Positions 25,305-31,701 of a stretch of 31,756 bases of DNA are shown here, in pieces. The notes below the pieces were generated by a model. The model had not been told where the DNA came from. It saw only the letters and a list, made by a program, of their open reading frames with translations, and did not search any database. The translations under genes were made by a program, and so were the position numbers. The number at the start of each line of letters is the position of its first letter. Position 1 is the first letter of the stretch. The stretch comes from JAUSFM01 sp964343705 (GTDB lineage Archaea > Nanobdellota > Nanobdellia > Woesearchaeales > UBA12501): contig CAYFJX010000015.1 in NCBI GenBank assembly GCA_964343705.1, positions 1 through 31,756 of the forward strand. The letters are read 5' to 3'.

Positions 25305-25675
25305 AACTTCTTGATACATCAGCATGGGTTGAGTACTTTAGGGGAAGTGTGCAAGGAGAGTATGTTAAAACTAGTCTTACTCCTAAGGTTTACACAAGTG
25401 CAATCACTCTTGCAGAGATAATTCCATGGTTTAAGAAAAGGAAGATTGATATCTCTTGGGGGATATCTCATATTAAGAAGAATAGTATTATTATCCCTCT
25501 TCGCGAATCTGTCCTTGTGGAATCTGGTTACATATATGCAGGCTTACGTAAGTCACGTAAAAAAATTGCCATGATAGATGTTATTATTTACATGTCTGCC
25601 CAACTCCATGGTCTTATGTTTCTTACAAAAGACACAGATTTTCGGCGTCTTCCAGGTGTTGAGTTGATGGTGTGA
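25301..25675 (+). CDS. vapC: VapC PIN-domain ribonuclease toxin
   Basis: The 124-residue product is a PIN nuclease with the expected acidic set: Asp5 (LLDTSAW), Glu39 (TLAEI), Asp93 (AMIDVIIYMSAQ), and Asp111/Asp113 (LTKDTDFRRL). These residues hold Mg2+ or Mn2+ for cleavage of tRNA or other structured RNA. It overlaps its antitoxin by 4 nt (ATGA). Length and motif order are typical of VapC, and the protein looks intact. The stop is 2 nt before the detached tRNA 3'-end sequence at 25678, which places the module at a probable integration boundary. Confidence 0.92.
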   Translation: MKLLDTSAWVEYFRGSVQGEYVKTSLTPKVYTSAITLAEIIPWFKKRKIDISWGISHIKKNSIIIPLRESVLVESGYIYAGLRKSRKKIAMIDVIIYMSAQLHGLMFLTKDTDFRRLPGVELMV

Positions 25676-25677
25676 AG

Positions 25678-25701
25678 AATGCACCAGCCGGGATTTGAAC
25701 C
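25678..25701 (-). pseudogene. Detached tRNA-Gly 3' end (24-nt direct repeat)
   Basis: These 24 bases are identical to 25848-25871, which cover the T-loop, the 3' T-stem strand, the 3' acceptor strand and the discriminator of the intact tRNA-Gly. Beyond the repeat the sequence departs from the tRNA: CTAAGACA appears where the T-stem should close. It is therefore a fragment and cannot be a second complete tRNA. Such 3'-end duplicates are left when elements integrate into tRNA genes. The interval between the copies is only 146 bp. Confidence 0.75.
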
Positions 25702-25847
25702 TAAGACAACCTTTTGTCAAAAGCTCAATTTGAGCAAAGCTCAAATGAGCACCAAAAATCTTCGATTTTTGATTGCTTGGACAAAACACGTGCAGGAGGG
25801 ATTGCTAACGCAACCCCTCAGAAAGACAGAGAAATCAGAAAGATAAA
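25702..25847. other. 146-bp hairpin-rich segment between the tRNA-Gly repeats
   Basis: The segment contains four short stems: CTTTTG/CAAAAG, GCTCAA/TTGAGC, CAAAAATC/GATTTTTG with a TTC loop, and the 25796-25819 hairpin. It has no credible coding frame, because the ORFs here run through the tRNA. It could be a scar of an integrated element or the structured trailer of the tRNA-Gly transcript. Confidence 0.55.
25796..25819 (-). repeat. Hairpin related to the 5422-5530 element
   Basis: On the minus strand GAGGGGTTGC and GCAATCCCTC pair over 10 bp, with one G-U pair and a GTTA loop. The flanks GTGCAG and AGAAAGAC match those of the element at 5422-5530, and the outer arm GAGGG/CCCCTC is shared. 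Confidence 0.6.
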
Positions 25848-25849
25848 AA

Positions 25850-25920
25850 TGCACCAGCCGGGATTTGAACCCGGACCGGAGCCTTGGCAAGGCCCCATCC
25901 TACCATTAGACTACTGGTGC
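25850..25920 (-). tRNA. tRNA-Gly (anticodon GCC)
   Basis: The minus strand folds into a complete 71-nt cloverleaf. The acceptor GCACCAG pairs with CTGGTGC and is followed by discriminator A. The D-arm begins GTCTAATGG. The anticodon loop is TTGCCAA, closed by GGGCC/GGCTC (one G-U pair). The T-arm is CCGGG-TTCAAAT-CCCGG. Anticodon GCC reads GGC and GGU. There is no intron, and CCA is not encoded. A TATA box lies about 35 nt upstream. The 3' 24 nt are duplicated at 25678-25701. Confidence 0.95.
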
Positions 25921-25949
25921 AAGGGTTATATGTGCCAAAACAACGCCCT

Positions 25950-25959
25950 TTTTTATATA
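25950..25959 (-). promoter_or_regulatory. TATA box of tRNA-Gly
   Basis: CTATATAAAAA on the minus strand lies about 35 nt before the mature 5' end, leaving a short leader for RNase P to remove. Confidence 0.6.
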
Positions 25960-26047
25960 GTTTATGGTGAAATCAGGTTTCTCATCAGTTTATAGTACAT
26001 AAGTAGACACCAAGGATTTATGACATGGGCAGCCTATGGGTGTATGA

Positions 26048-26419
26048 ATGGTTACTAGGATATCACATGACGGAAAAAGGAGGTACAAATTCACTTGTAC
26101 ATACCCTATCTACAATGGTGGGGGGAGTCTTAAATGGGATCATCCAGGTAGGCGAATAAAAGGTGTTGTTCTTACGCAAGGTGAATGGTTGATTAAAAAT
26201 ACTTGGCCTGACAAAAACGTCGAACCAGTTGATATCAGCTTACAATGTTCTGCTTACCGTAGTGGTCAGTGTGCAGAGCGAATAAAAGTAAAAAAACGTT
26301 TAGAATTTGAGAATCACACAACTGCGGCAGAGTTGTATAGTGTGCGTTGCTTCTACAGTTCAGGGCATAGTAATGGGATCGATAATTACATGGTGGATAA
26401 AAAAGTAAAGAAGCTTTAA
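26048..26419 (+). CDS. Small unknown protein with spaced cysteines
   Basis: The 123-residue product is basic, with KFTCTYP, QCSAYRSGQC and VRCFYSSGH as its cysteine-containing stretches. These could form a small metal site or disulfides, but the spacing is not a standard zinc ribbon. There is no signal peptide. An in-frame stop directly precedes ATG 26048, so the start cannot lie further upstream. A TTTATAGT-like box at about 25988-25996 is rather far away. It converges on the 26426 gene with 6 nt between the stops. I do not recognise a family. The sequence looks like a real globular protein, but the evidence is limited. Confidence 0.55.
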   Translation: MVTRISHDGKRRYKFTCTYPIYNGGGSLKWDHPGRRIKGVVLTQGEWLIKNTWPDKNVEPVDISLQCSAYRSGQCAERIKVKKRLEFENHTTAAELYSVRCFYSSGHSNGIDNYMVDKKVKKL

Positions 26420-26425
26420 CCCTAT

Positions 26426-26899
26426 TCAAAACAAGTCATAATCAGTAAAGTCTGCTTTGACACCTACTTGTAATAACTTTATCCAACCACCCACATGAGT
26501 TCCATAAATCTTAACATGGAAACTTTCATTAGGGGCATTCCTTTCCTGCACTGTATCATTTTCCATACCAAGCTTTTTAATTATTGTTGAAGAATTATAT
26601 CTGTCTATAAGTGCTGCCAACGCAGTCAATTCTTTTTCACTAAAGAACTCTTCTCCAGGTTCAACTTGCTTTCCTAGCCAATCTGGGTTACCATAGACTC
26701 CACATTCCATGCACTTGAGAGTTGGTCTTGAATGATTGGTATAGGGTGATAAGTGTAAGTGATAATGGTCACTTATACCCTTGCGTTGCGAAAGTTTCCC
26801 GCTAATTACTCGTACTTCACATTCATGGGTCCTTATGAACGCTCCTATGAGCTTGTTCTCAAGCTCTGATAATACATCTTCTTGTGTAAGTGGGGGCAT
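26426..26899 (-). CDS. Unknown soluble protein, 157 residues
   Basis: The product is predicted cytoplasmic. It has a helical start (TQEDVLSELENKLIGAFI), a His-rich block (ISDHYHLHLSPYTNH), and a CMECGVYGN knuckle (CxxC) that may bind zinc together with those histidines. Its C-terminus is beta-rich (ESFHVKIYGTHVGGWIKLL). I do not recognise a family. A minus-strand TATA box (26921-26928) centred 26 nt before the ATG supports both the gene and the start. Its stop faces the 26048 gene, 6 nt away. Confidence 0.75.
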   Translation of the reverse strand: MPPLTQEDVLSELENKLIGAFIRTHECEVRVISGKLSQRKGISDHYHLHLSPYTNHSRPTLKCMECGVYGNPDWLGKQVEPGEEFFSEKELTALAALIDRYNSSTIIKKLGMENDTVQERNAPNESFHVKIYGTHVGGWIKLLQVGVKADFTDYDLF

Positions 26900-26920
26900 G
26901 CTACTAGTATGGGTGTTTCT

Positions 26921-26928
26921 TTTTTATA
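26921..26928 (-). promoter_or_regulatory. TATA box for the 26899 gene
   Basis: GCTATAAAAAAG on the minus strand is centred about 26 nt before the ATG. Confidence 0.6.
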
Positions 26929-26965
26929 GCTTTGTAGTTTTAGCAACTACAGTTTAGGCAATAAC

Positions 26966-26975
26966 CTTATATATC
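26966..26975 (+). promoter_or_regulatory. TATA box for the methyltransferase gene
   Basis: CTTATATATC is centred 28 nt before the ATG at 26998. Confidence 0.65.
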
Positions 26976-26997
26976 TATCTCCTTTTGCCCATTTATC

Positions 26998-27618
26998 ATG
27001 GATAACGAAAAAAACTTCAAAGACACTATCTCAGTATATGATGAGAATGCTCAGACCTATCATGATAATACTAAAGATCGTGACTTTTCCCAAGTTTGGA
27101 ATTCCTTTGAAAAAGGACTAAAAACCACTGGTGGAAAGAAAATCTTAGATCTTGGATGCGGTCCTGGAAGGGATGCTAAACATTTTACTGAGCAAGGATA
27201 TGAAGTCACAGGTATTGATGCATCTGAAGGGCAGATAAAAATTGCAAGGGAGTATTGTCCAGCAGCAAATTTTGTCAAAGGTGACATGCGAAAACTTCCG
27301 TTTCCCGACAATTCTTTTGACGGGGTTTTCTCCTGCGCATCCATTTTACACATGGAAAAATCACAACTACCTCTGGTTCTTAATGAGATCAAACGAGTGC
27401 TTAAAGACAATGGTGTTGTGTTCATAAAAACCAAGGAAGCTGACAAAGAGCCAACTCTAAAACCAAGCCGTTCAATACCTGAAAAAAATATATTCTGGGT
27501 GTACTACACTGAGCAAGAACTGCGCAACATCTTAGAGGACCATGGCTTTGAAATTATTGACTTCTTTAAACAACACATTGTTGTTCATTGGATAAACTTC
27601 TTGTGTAAACTTAAATAG
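26998..27618 (+). CDS. Class I SAM-dependent methyltransferase
   Basis: The 206-residue product has the SAM-binding motif I ILDLGCGPGRDAKHF (residues 49-63), an acidic motif II end in VTGIDAS (Asp74), the FVKGDMRKLPFPDNSFDGVF segment typical of Methyltransf_11/25 proteins, and LNEIKRVLKDNGVVFIKTK (motif III region). The family transfers methyl groups from S-adenosylmethionine to small molecules, lipids or other substrates; this member's substrate cannot be read from sequence. It is cytoplasmic. The TATA box spacing supports the start. The last 8 nt overlap the end of the opposite-strand transporter gene. Confidence 0.92.
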   Translation: MDNEKNFKDTISVYDENAQTYHDNTKDRDFSQVWNSFEKGLKTTGGKKILDLGCGPGRDAKHFTEQGYEVTGIDASEGQIKIAREYCPAANFVKGDMRKLPFPDNSFDGVFSCASILHMEKSQLPLVLNEIKRVLKDNGVVFIKTKEADKEPTLKPSRSIPEKNIFWVYYTEQELRNILEDHGFEIIDFFKQHIVVHWINFLCKLK

Positions 27619-28459
27619 CCAACAAGACCAACCCAACAAGAATACTTCCAACACCACTTTTCTGTACCCAAGTTAGTTTCTCTTTTAAGAACAACCAAGC
27701 AAGTACGAGTGTCACTGCAGGGAAGAGTGATGCAATGGGACCAATAACAGCAACTAATCCCTGACTCACTCCGTAATTGAATGACACAGTACCCAGAACT
27801 TCAAGCAGTCCAACAAGCATTATCGTCCAAAACATTTTCTTTGGGAATTGAAACACTCGTTCTTTGCAGTGGGGCAACATGATAAACGCAAACACCAGCA
27901 CTGAAAAACGAAACAACACAGCGGTTTCAAACCAGCCAAACTGTTTAGTAAGGTAGCCAAGCATAAAAATAGAAATACCCCAAGTGATCAAAGTCACAAA
28001 CGCGTGTGGAATTCCTTTCTGAAAACCTTTGGAAAACTTTTTTGGCCATGAAACAAGAATTAAACCAAGTAAGCAAACTCCAACTCCGATCCACCTGTTT
28101 ACACTTAAACTCTCTTGTAAAATAACAATACTCAACAAAACAACAATGAGTAAGTTACAAGCAACAATCGGAGAAATTATTGACACATAACCTTTTTCCA
28201 ATCCTTTGTAAAAAGAAAAATAGCCAATGCACGTGACAAACCCTCCTAATGCAAACAAGCCAATAAGTTTGGGGGTGAGTGTTATTGTTTTCGGCCAGAT
28301 AATAAATGAAGCAAGTAAAACCAAATAACCTAACAGGTATACCCAGAAAAAAGCTCGGTACGCACCAACCTTGTCTATTGCTTTTTTTGCAAAAAAATCA
28401 GCTGTTCCCCAACCAATCATACACAAAATTCCAAAGATCATTCCTGCTGCGAGTTCCAT
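27611..28459 (-). CDS. EamA/DMT-family membrane transporter
   Basis: The 282-residue product has ten hydrophobic segments arranged as two EamA repeats. The first holds GTADFFAKKAIDKVGAYRA, the second starts around PHAFVTLITWGISIFML. The repeat signatures SPIVACNLLIVVLLS...LQESLSVNRWIGVGVCLLG and GPIASLFPAVTLVLAWLFLKEKL match the paired EamA helices (a proline-bearing helix, then an ...E.l...qw.G pattern). The family exports amino acids, nucleotide sugars or other metabolites; the substrate here is unknown. CTTTTAAAAT, about 26 nt upstream on the minus strand, is its likely TATA box. It converges on the methyltransferase gene. Confidence 0.93.
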   Translation of the reverse strand: MELAAGMIFGILCMIGWGTADFFAKKAIDKVGAYRAFFWVYLLGYLVLLASFIIWPKTITLTPKLIGLFALGGFVTCIGYFSFYKGLEKGYVSIISPIVACNLLIVVLLSIVILQESLSVNRWIGVGVCLLGLILVSWPKKFSKGFQKGIPHAFVTLITWGISIFMLGYLTKQFGWFETAVLFRFSVLVFAFIMLPHCKERVFQFPKKMFWTIMLVGLLEVLGTVSFNYGVSQGLVAVIGPIASLFPAVTLVLAWLFLKEKLTWVQKSGVGSILVGLVLLAI

Positions 28460-28536
28460 ACATGCACTCTCTGTGTTCCATTTTAAAAGCCTTGTGTTTG
28501 ATTTTGAACACCTTGTTCACTTCATACAATGACAAT

Positions 28537-28546
28537 CTTTATAAAG
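28537..28546 (+). promoter_or_regulatory. TATA box of tRNA-Ile
   Basis: CTTTATAAAG is a palindromic TATA box centred about 29 nt before the mature tRNA 5' end. Confidence 0.7.
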
Positions 28547-28610
28547 CAATTTTAAATTCTTAGGATAGATGGGCCTGTAGCTTAGCCTGGCTTATAGCAC
28601 CGGTCTTATA

Positions 28611-28636
28611 AGACCGACTTCGGTACAACCTAAGAC
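28611..28636 (+). other. tRNA intron at canonical position 37/38 (26 nt)
   Basis: The junctions form a bulge-helix-bulge. The central helix CTTA (28605-28608) pairs with TAAG (28631-28634), with 3-nt bulges TAA (28609-28611) and ACA (28635-28637). Cutting after the second nucleotide of each bulge, as the archaeal tRNA endonuclease does, gives exactly this intron. Confidence 0.85.
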
Positions 28637-28658
28637 AGCCGGAGGTCGGGGGTTCAAA

Positions 28659-28678
28659 TTTGGCGTTGCCATTGAAAG
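28659..28678 (+). other. Second tRNA intron, in the T-loop (about 20 nt)
   Basis: TTCAA (28653-28657) pairs with TTGAA (28672-28676), and TGGC (28661-28664) pairs with GCCA (28668-28671). This leaves 3-nt bulges ATT (28658-28660) and AGT (28677-28679) next to the T-stem. The helix is 5 bp instead of the usual 4, so the exact cut may shift by one base. I set the ends so that a 7-nt TTCAAAT loop results. Confidence 0.75.
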
Positions 28679-28732
28679 TCCCCCCAGGCCCATCTTTATG
28701 AACGCAAGTATAGTACATGGGGGGTATTGCTT

Positions 28733-29467
28733 ATGAAACAAAATGGTATGGGGAGAATAATTTTAGATTTTGATCTTGAAGATCCTGAAGAACTCTATGT
28801 TTCACTTGATCAAATGCGTAGAGCAACTTCAGAAGCACGCAATTTTTCAATAGCGCGTTTCCACACCAATGGTTCAGGACACTCACTTATTCCTTTTTGG
28901 CGCTGGAGTGATGAGCCTGGTTCGTCAACATATGTACCTATTTCAGGCATTGAAAAGCATGTGTCGTTACTTCTTTTACCTGATGCAACACTTGATGGGT
29001 TTATTCGTGTCCTGGATCAAGTACACCTCCCTAAACCATTTGCTCAGCTGCGTGAAGAACGCACGTATCGACTTGCTCCTTCATATCCAACAGGGATCCC
29101 ACCAAACTTACTTGAACCTAAAATTGTTTATGGGGTAAATCTTCCACGATCAGCTTTTGGAGCACGACCAAAAAAAATGCGGAAGGATGGCTTGGTTAAT
29201 GCGTACATCTGGCTTGCAGATGTTGTTGATCGTCGAGGAAAGCATATTCCTTATGATCAAATTGCAACTGTATGGCAAGGTTTACTCAATGATGGGGATC
29301 TTGAACTACAGCCAGAAATGAAACAAGGTCAGCCTCATTTAACTATTACAGACAGAACAAAGATTATGCAGGAGTATGGTCTTCGTGCAGCGCACAAGGA
29401 AGAAGTGCGACCTCTTACTGGCTTTGAAGGATACACACAAGATGCTAGTCTTGCTGGGGGTTTCTGA
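28733..29467 (+). CDS. Unknown soluble protein, tandem paralogue 1
   Basis: The 244-residue product has no signal or membrane segment. I chose ATG 28733, which has an SD-like GGGGGGT 8 nt upstream; a TTG at 28727 is less likely. It is colinear with the next gene: LIPFWRWSDEPG / LPYWAWRKRRG, STYVPISGIEKHV / GIYIPKSGLEAHI, DGFIRVLDQV / SAFRSVLDSH, KPFAQLREER / KPFSYFQKQR, LEPKIVYGV / LEPDVIYNV and DGLVNAYIWLADVVDRRGK / TGLVDATQFLYHCVRENDGK. The conserved Trp, Pro and Gly residues suggest a structured domain. No known family is recognised. It begins 40 nt after tRNA-Ile and may be read from the same promoter. Confidence 0.83.
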   Translation: MKQNGMGRIILDFDLEDPEELYVSLDQMRRATSEARNFSIARFHTNGSGHSLIPFWRWSDEPGSSTYVPISGIEKHVSLLLLPDATLDGFIRVLDQVHLPKPFAQLREERTYRLAPSYPTGIPPNLLEPKIVYGVNLPRSAFGARPKKMRKDGLVNAYIWLADVVDRRGKHIPYDQIATVWQGLLNDGDLELQPEMKQGQPHLTITDRTKIMQEYGLRAAHKEEVRPLTGFEGYTQDASLAGGF

Positions 29468-29469
29468 AA

Positions 29470-30216
29470 ATGTTTACTCAAGATGGGGGCGAAGTAAGTA
29501 TTCAGTTTGATATCAAGGACAATGAAGAGAAGTACTTGTCCCTTCGTGTACTTGCATCCCGAACTGATTTTGATCCAGAAGAATTCATACCTGATACTAA
29601 ACGATCTCCACTGCCTTATTGGGCATGGAGAAAAAGAAGAGGAAGACAATCTGGGGGTGGGATTTATATCCCTAAGAGTGGGTTGGAAGCACATATTGAG
29701 CTTGGTGTTCTTGATGAGCTTGTTCTCAGTGCCTTTCGTTCTGTTCTTGATTCACATAGAGACCCTTTCAAACCGTTTTCCTATTTTCAAAAGCAACGTG
29801 CTAAACTGAAAAAGCCCCCGCTTTCTCCTAGTGCTATTGCAGCGCTTGAGCCAGACGTTATATACAATGTTTTTTTTCAGAAAGGTGATTTTGGTGACAT
29901 GGTTGTTCAGGAACGTCATGATCCTAACACTGGTCTTGTTGATGCAACGCAATTCTTGTATCATTGTGTTCGTGAGAATGATGGGAAGAGACTTCCTCCA
30001 GGTGTGGGTGCAAAACTTCTGAAAACTCTTATGCTACCTGAGGGGAAGGGGGGAGTTGGCTTGGAACCAGCAAAAGGCACTGATGGGAAACTGTATTTTG
30101 ACAAAGATCATCTTGCATATTTACGTAAGGAGTTTGGACTTGTAGATTCTTTTAGACAACGTGACTTTTACGATGAACGAGGGGATGCAAGCGTGTCTCA
30201 CTCAATAGTAATCTGA
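29470..30216 (+). CDS. Unknown soluble protein, tandem paralogue 2
   Basis: The 248-residue product is colinear with the preceding gene; shared blocks include PYWAWRKRRG, IYIPKSGLEAHIE and LVDATQFLYHC. It also shares an N-terminal beta-strand pattern (SIQFDIKDNEEKYLSLRVL vs IILDFDLEDPEELYVSLDQM). It starts 2 nt after the upstream stop, and a G-rich tract (GCTGGGGG) sits just before, so the pair is cotranscribed and perhaps translationally coupled, which hints at a heteromer. No family is recognised. Its last 19 nt overlap the 3' end of the opposite-strand pseudouridine synthase gene. Both copies use T-ending codons, unlike the 1-14 kb block. Confidence 0.83.
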   Translation: MFTQDGGEVSIQFDIKDNEEKYLSLRVLASRTDFDPEEFIPDTKRSPLPYWAWRKRRGRQSGGGIYIPKSGLEAHIELGVLDELVLSAFRSVLDSHRDPFKPFSYFQKQRAKLKKPPLSPSAIAALEPDVIYNVFFQKGDFGDMVVQERHDPNTGLVDATQFLYHCVRENDGKRLPPGVGAKLLKTLMLPEGKGGVGLEPAKGTDGKLYFDKDHLAYLRKEFGLVDSFRQRDFYDERGDASVSHSIVI

Positions 30217-30917
30217 TTAATTTCTTCTTTTTTTAATTCCTTTGCCTTACCTTCTTGCAAGTCTCCCAGTTCTAGTTTCCCAATTTGTATTCGACATAGT
30301 GCCATGACTCTATTGCCAACTGCTTCAAACATCTTTCTTACCTGGCGATGTTTTCCTTCTGTTATAGTCATAGTGTAGGTGTGTTTGTCTAGGATTGTGA
30401 TTCTGCTTGGTTGGGTTTGGTATGGCTTTGCATCAACAGTAATGGTTACACCTTTTTCTAATTCTTTTTTCATGTCACTAGTGAGTTCTTGGTTAAGGAG
30501 AACTTTGTACGTCTTAGGAATTTTTTTATCTGGTTCAGTTATGTTGTGTGAAAGCTCACCATCATTGGTGATAATGATTAATCCAGTTGTTGGTACATCA
30601 AGTCGACCAACAGGAAATAAGGTCTTCTTTGTTTGTTCATCAAGGTCTAGGAAGTCAACAATGTACTTGTACTGCTCATTTTTTTGACAACTAGTTTGTG
30701 CAGGCTTGTTGAAAATAAAATACCTTTTCTTTAATGGTTTGACAGGTTTGCCATCAAGAAAGATTCGTTTATCTTTTGAAAAATGAAAAGCCAGGTTTGG
30801 CACTGGTTTGTTGTTAAAGGTGACTCTTCCTTCTTTGATTGCCTGCTCCATTTCATAGGCTGTGTTGAACAAGCCAGATCGTCTCAAGGCTTGTCGGACT
30901 GTCAGTTTTTTTGCCAT
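30198..30917 (-). CDS. RsuA/RluB-family pseudouridine synthase
   Basis: The 239-residue product has an N-terminal S4 RNA-binding domain (residues about 4-50: LTVRQALRRSGLFNTAYEME, AIKEGRVTFNN) and a catalytic domain with FPVGRLDVPTTGLIIITNDG (residues 101-120). Asp107 is the catalytic Asp of the RsuA/RluB/E/F motif GRLDxxTTGL. Near the C-terminus it has TITEGKHRQVRKMFEAVGN, the family's RNA-facing motif. The enzyme isomerises uridine to pseudouridine in rRNA. The target site is not visible. The family is mainly bacterial and uncommon in archaea, so horizontal transfer is likely. A TATA box at 30937-30945 gives a leaderless start. Confidence 0.93.
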   Translation of the reverse strand: MAKKLTVRQALRRSGLFNTAYEMEQAIKEGRVTFNNKPVPNLAFHFSKDKRIFLDGKPVKPLKKRYFIFNKPAQTSCQKNEQYKYIVDFLDLDEQTKKTLFPVGRLDVPTTGLIIITNDGELSHNITEPDKKIPKTYKVLLNQELTSDMKKELEKGVTITVDAKPYQTQPSRITILDKHTYTMTITEGKHRQVRKMFEAVGNRVMALCRIQIGKLELGDLQEGKAKELKKEEINQITIE

Positions 30918-30936
30918 TTGACTTGGTAAGTTGGGG

Positions 30937-30945
30937 ATTATATAA
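30937..30945 (-). promoter_or_regulatory. TATA box of the pseudouridine synthase gene
   Basis: TTATATAAT on the minus strand is centred 24 nt before the ATG at 30917 and begins 4 nt after the vapC stop. Confidence 0.6.
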
Positions 30946-30948
30946 GAA

Positions 30949-31335
30949 TTAGTATGTTTCTACTTTTATTCCTGGGATACGTTTGAAGTGTTTTACATTT
31001 TTGGTTACTACTTGCTTTATTCCATTGGTTAATGCTATCCCCCCAATTAAGCAATCTGTATCCTCAATTGGTTCTCCTTTTTTCATCAATTGTGCTCTTA
31101 GTTTAGCTGCTTTGACAACACTTTTTTCATCTAAAGATAGGACTAATACATTTTCAAATAAGTCTAATGCGTCTGCTTGTTTCTTTGCTGATTTTTCAGA
31201 AAAAAATAATCCACTCAAGACTTCAAACATGTTTATTTGTGTTGTAAAGTAGAAGTCATCCTGTTCGATTATCTTTTTTGTTGTTGCTTTTCCATTCAAG
31301 AGATCAATTAAAAAAGTGCTATCAAGTAATTTCAT
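30949..31335 (-). CDS. vapC: VapC PIN-domain ribonuclease toxin
   Basis: I placed the start at the ATG whose bases overlap the antitoxin stop in ATGA (31335). It gives the standard MKLLDSTFLIDLL N-terminus. The ATG at 31350 would add MEEFT. The 128-residue PIN domain has Asp5, Glu38 (MFEVL), Asp92/Asp94 (EDTDCLIGGIA) and TKNVKHFKRIPGI, with an Asn in place of a fourth acidic residue, as in many VapC proteins. It would cleave tRNA or rRNA. It is only distantly similar to the VapC at 25301. Its partner is the antitoxin just upstream. Confidence 0.92.
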   Translation of the reverse strand: MKLLDSTFLIDLLNGKATTKKIIEQDDFYFTTQINMFEVLSGLFFSEKSAKKQADALDLFENVLVLSLDEKSVVKAAKLRAQLMKKGEPIEDTDCLIGGIALTNGIKQVVTKNVKHFKRIPGIKVETY

Positions 31336-31574
31336 TGTAAATTCTTCCATTTCTCTGCTTTTATTTTAAGGTTTATTTCTCTCTTTTTCTTGAGAAAAGC
31401 ATGCATTTCATTGGCTGTCTCATCTGAAATAATGCCAAAAAAATCCATTAGGCTCTTTTTCTTCTTTTCAGTAAGAAGACGTGTGATTTCCTCTGAAAAG
31501 CTCTCTGTTTCTAGCTTACGTGCTTTAAGGAGATTGTATGCATCTTCTGTGATGGTTATAGTTTTAGTTGCCAT
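31332..31574 (-). CDS. vapB: VapB-type antitoxin (DUF217/VapB_antitox family)
   Basis: The 80-residue product begins MATKTITITEDAYNLLKARK, followed by ESFSEEITRLLTEKKKKSL, the pattern of the archaeal VapB_antitox (DUF217) family, whose N-terminus binds DNA as a ribbon-helix type dimer. The remainder (MDFFGIISDETANEMHAFLKKKR) would wrap around the toxin. It overlaps vapC by 4 nt. A 28-bp palindrome covers the start codon and the transcription start, fitting autorepression. This differs from the AbrB-type antitoxin at 25101, so the two modules were acquired separately. Confidence 0.9.
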   Translation of the reverse strand: MATKTITITEDAYNLLKARKLETESFSEEITRLLTEKKKKSLMDFFGIISDETANEMHAFLKKKREINLKIKAEKWKNLQ

Positions 31575-31600
31575 ACGTGTACGTGTACACGTACATGTAT
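31573..31600. promoter_or_regulatory. Palindromic operator of vapBC
   Basis: This is a 28-bp near-perfect palindrome: the inner 18 bp, TGTACGTGTACACGTACA, are exact, one pair is mismatched, and four more pairs follow. It touches the start codon on one side and the TATA box on the other, so bound VapB would block transcription initiation. Confidence 0.8.
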
Positions 31601-31605
31601 ATAAA
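31597..31605 (-). promoter_or_regulatory. TATA box of vapBC
   Basis: CTTTATATA on the minus strand is centred about 27 nt before the vapB ATG and overlaps the end of the operator palindrome. Confidence 0.65.
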
Positions 31606-31650
31606 GTTTTTGATTTTTGTTAGATGTTTTTTGTTGAACTAAACAAAAAT

Positions 31651-31660
31651 ATTTATAAAT
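31651..31660 (+). promoter_or_regulatory. TATA box of the window-end tRNA
   Basis: ATTTATAAAT lies about 46 nt before the tRNA 5' end, which would leave a leader of about 20 nt. Confidence 0.5.
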
Positions 31661-31701
31661 CACATCAGAAAACAAGGTCATATTCACATCACATTCATTA
31701 T

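Larger units (their letters stand above)
28571..28692 (+). tRNA. tRNA-Ile (anticodon UAU) with two introns
   Basis: The acceptor GGGCCTG (28571-28577) pairs perfectly with CAGGCCC (28685-28691), followed by discriminator A. The anticodon stem CCGGT (28600-28604) pairs with GCCGG (28638-28642), with one G-U pair. Removing 28611-28636 leaves the loop CTTATAA, whose anticodon is TAT. The T-stem GGGGG (28648-28652) pairs with CCCCC (28680-28684), but the loop has 27 nt instead of 7. Removing about 20 nt (28659-28678) restores TTCAAAT. The mature tRNA is 76 nt and fits archaeal tRNA-Ile (GGGCC acceptor, A73). UAU reads AUA directly, where most archaea use a CAU anticodon modified to agmatidine. 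CCA is not encoded. Confidence 0.88.

Noticed and set aside
25678..25701. A second complete tRNA gene at this site
   Set aside because: Only the T-loop, the 3' T-stem strand and the acceptor 3' strand are present. No 5' acceptor partner or anticodon arm can be found nearby.
25714..25995. 93-residue ORF across 25714-25995
   Set aside because: It runs antisense through the tRNA-Gly gene and the hairpin segment, and no protein-like features are visible.
28306..28563. 85-residue plus-strand ORF between the transporter and tRNA-Ile
   Set aside because: It overlaps the transporter gene in antisense and then the tRNA promoter; no protein-like features or start signal are seen.
31336..31350. ATG 31350 as the start of vapC
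   Set aside because: The ATG overlapping the antitoxin stop gives the standard MKLLDS N-terminus of VapC; the longer form adds an atypical MEEFT.
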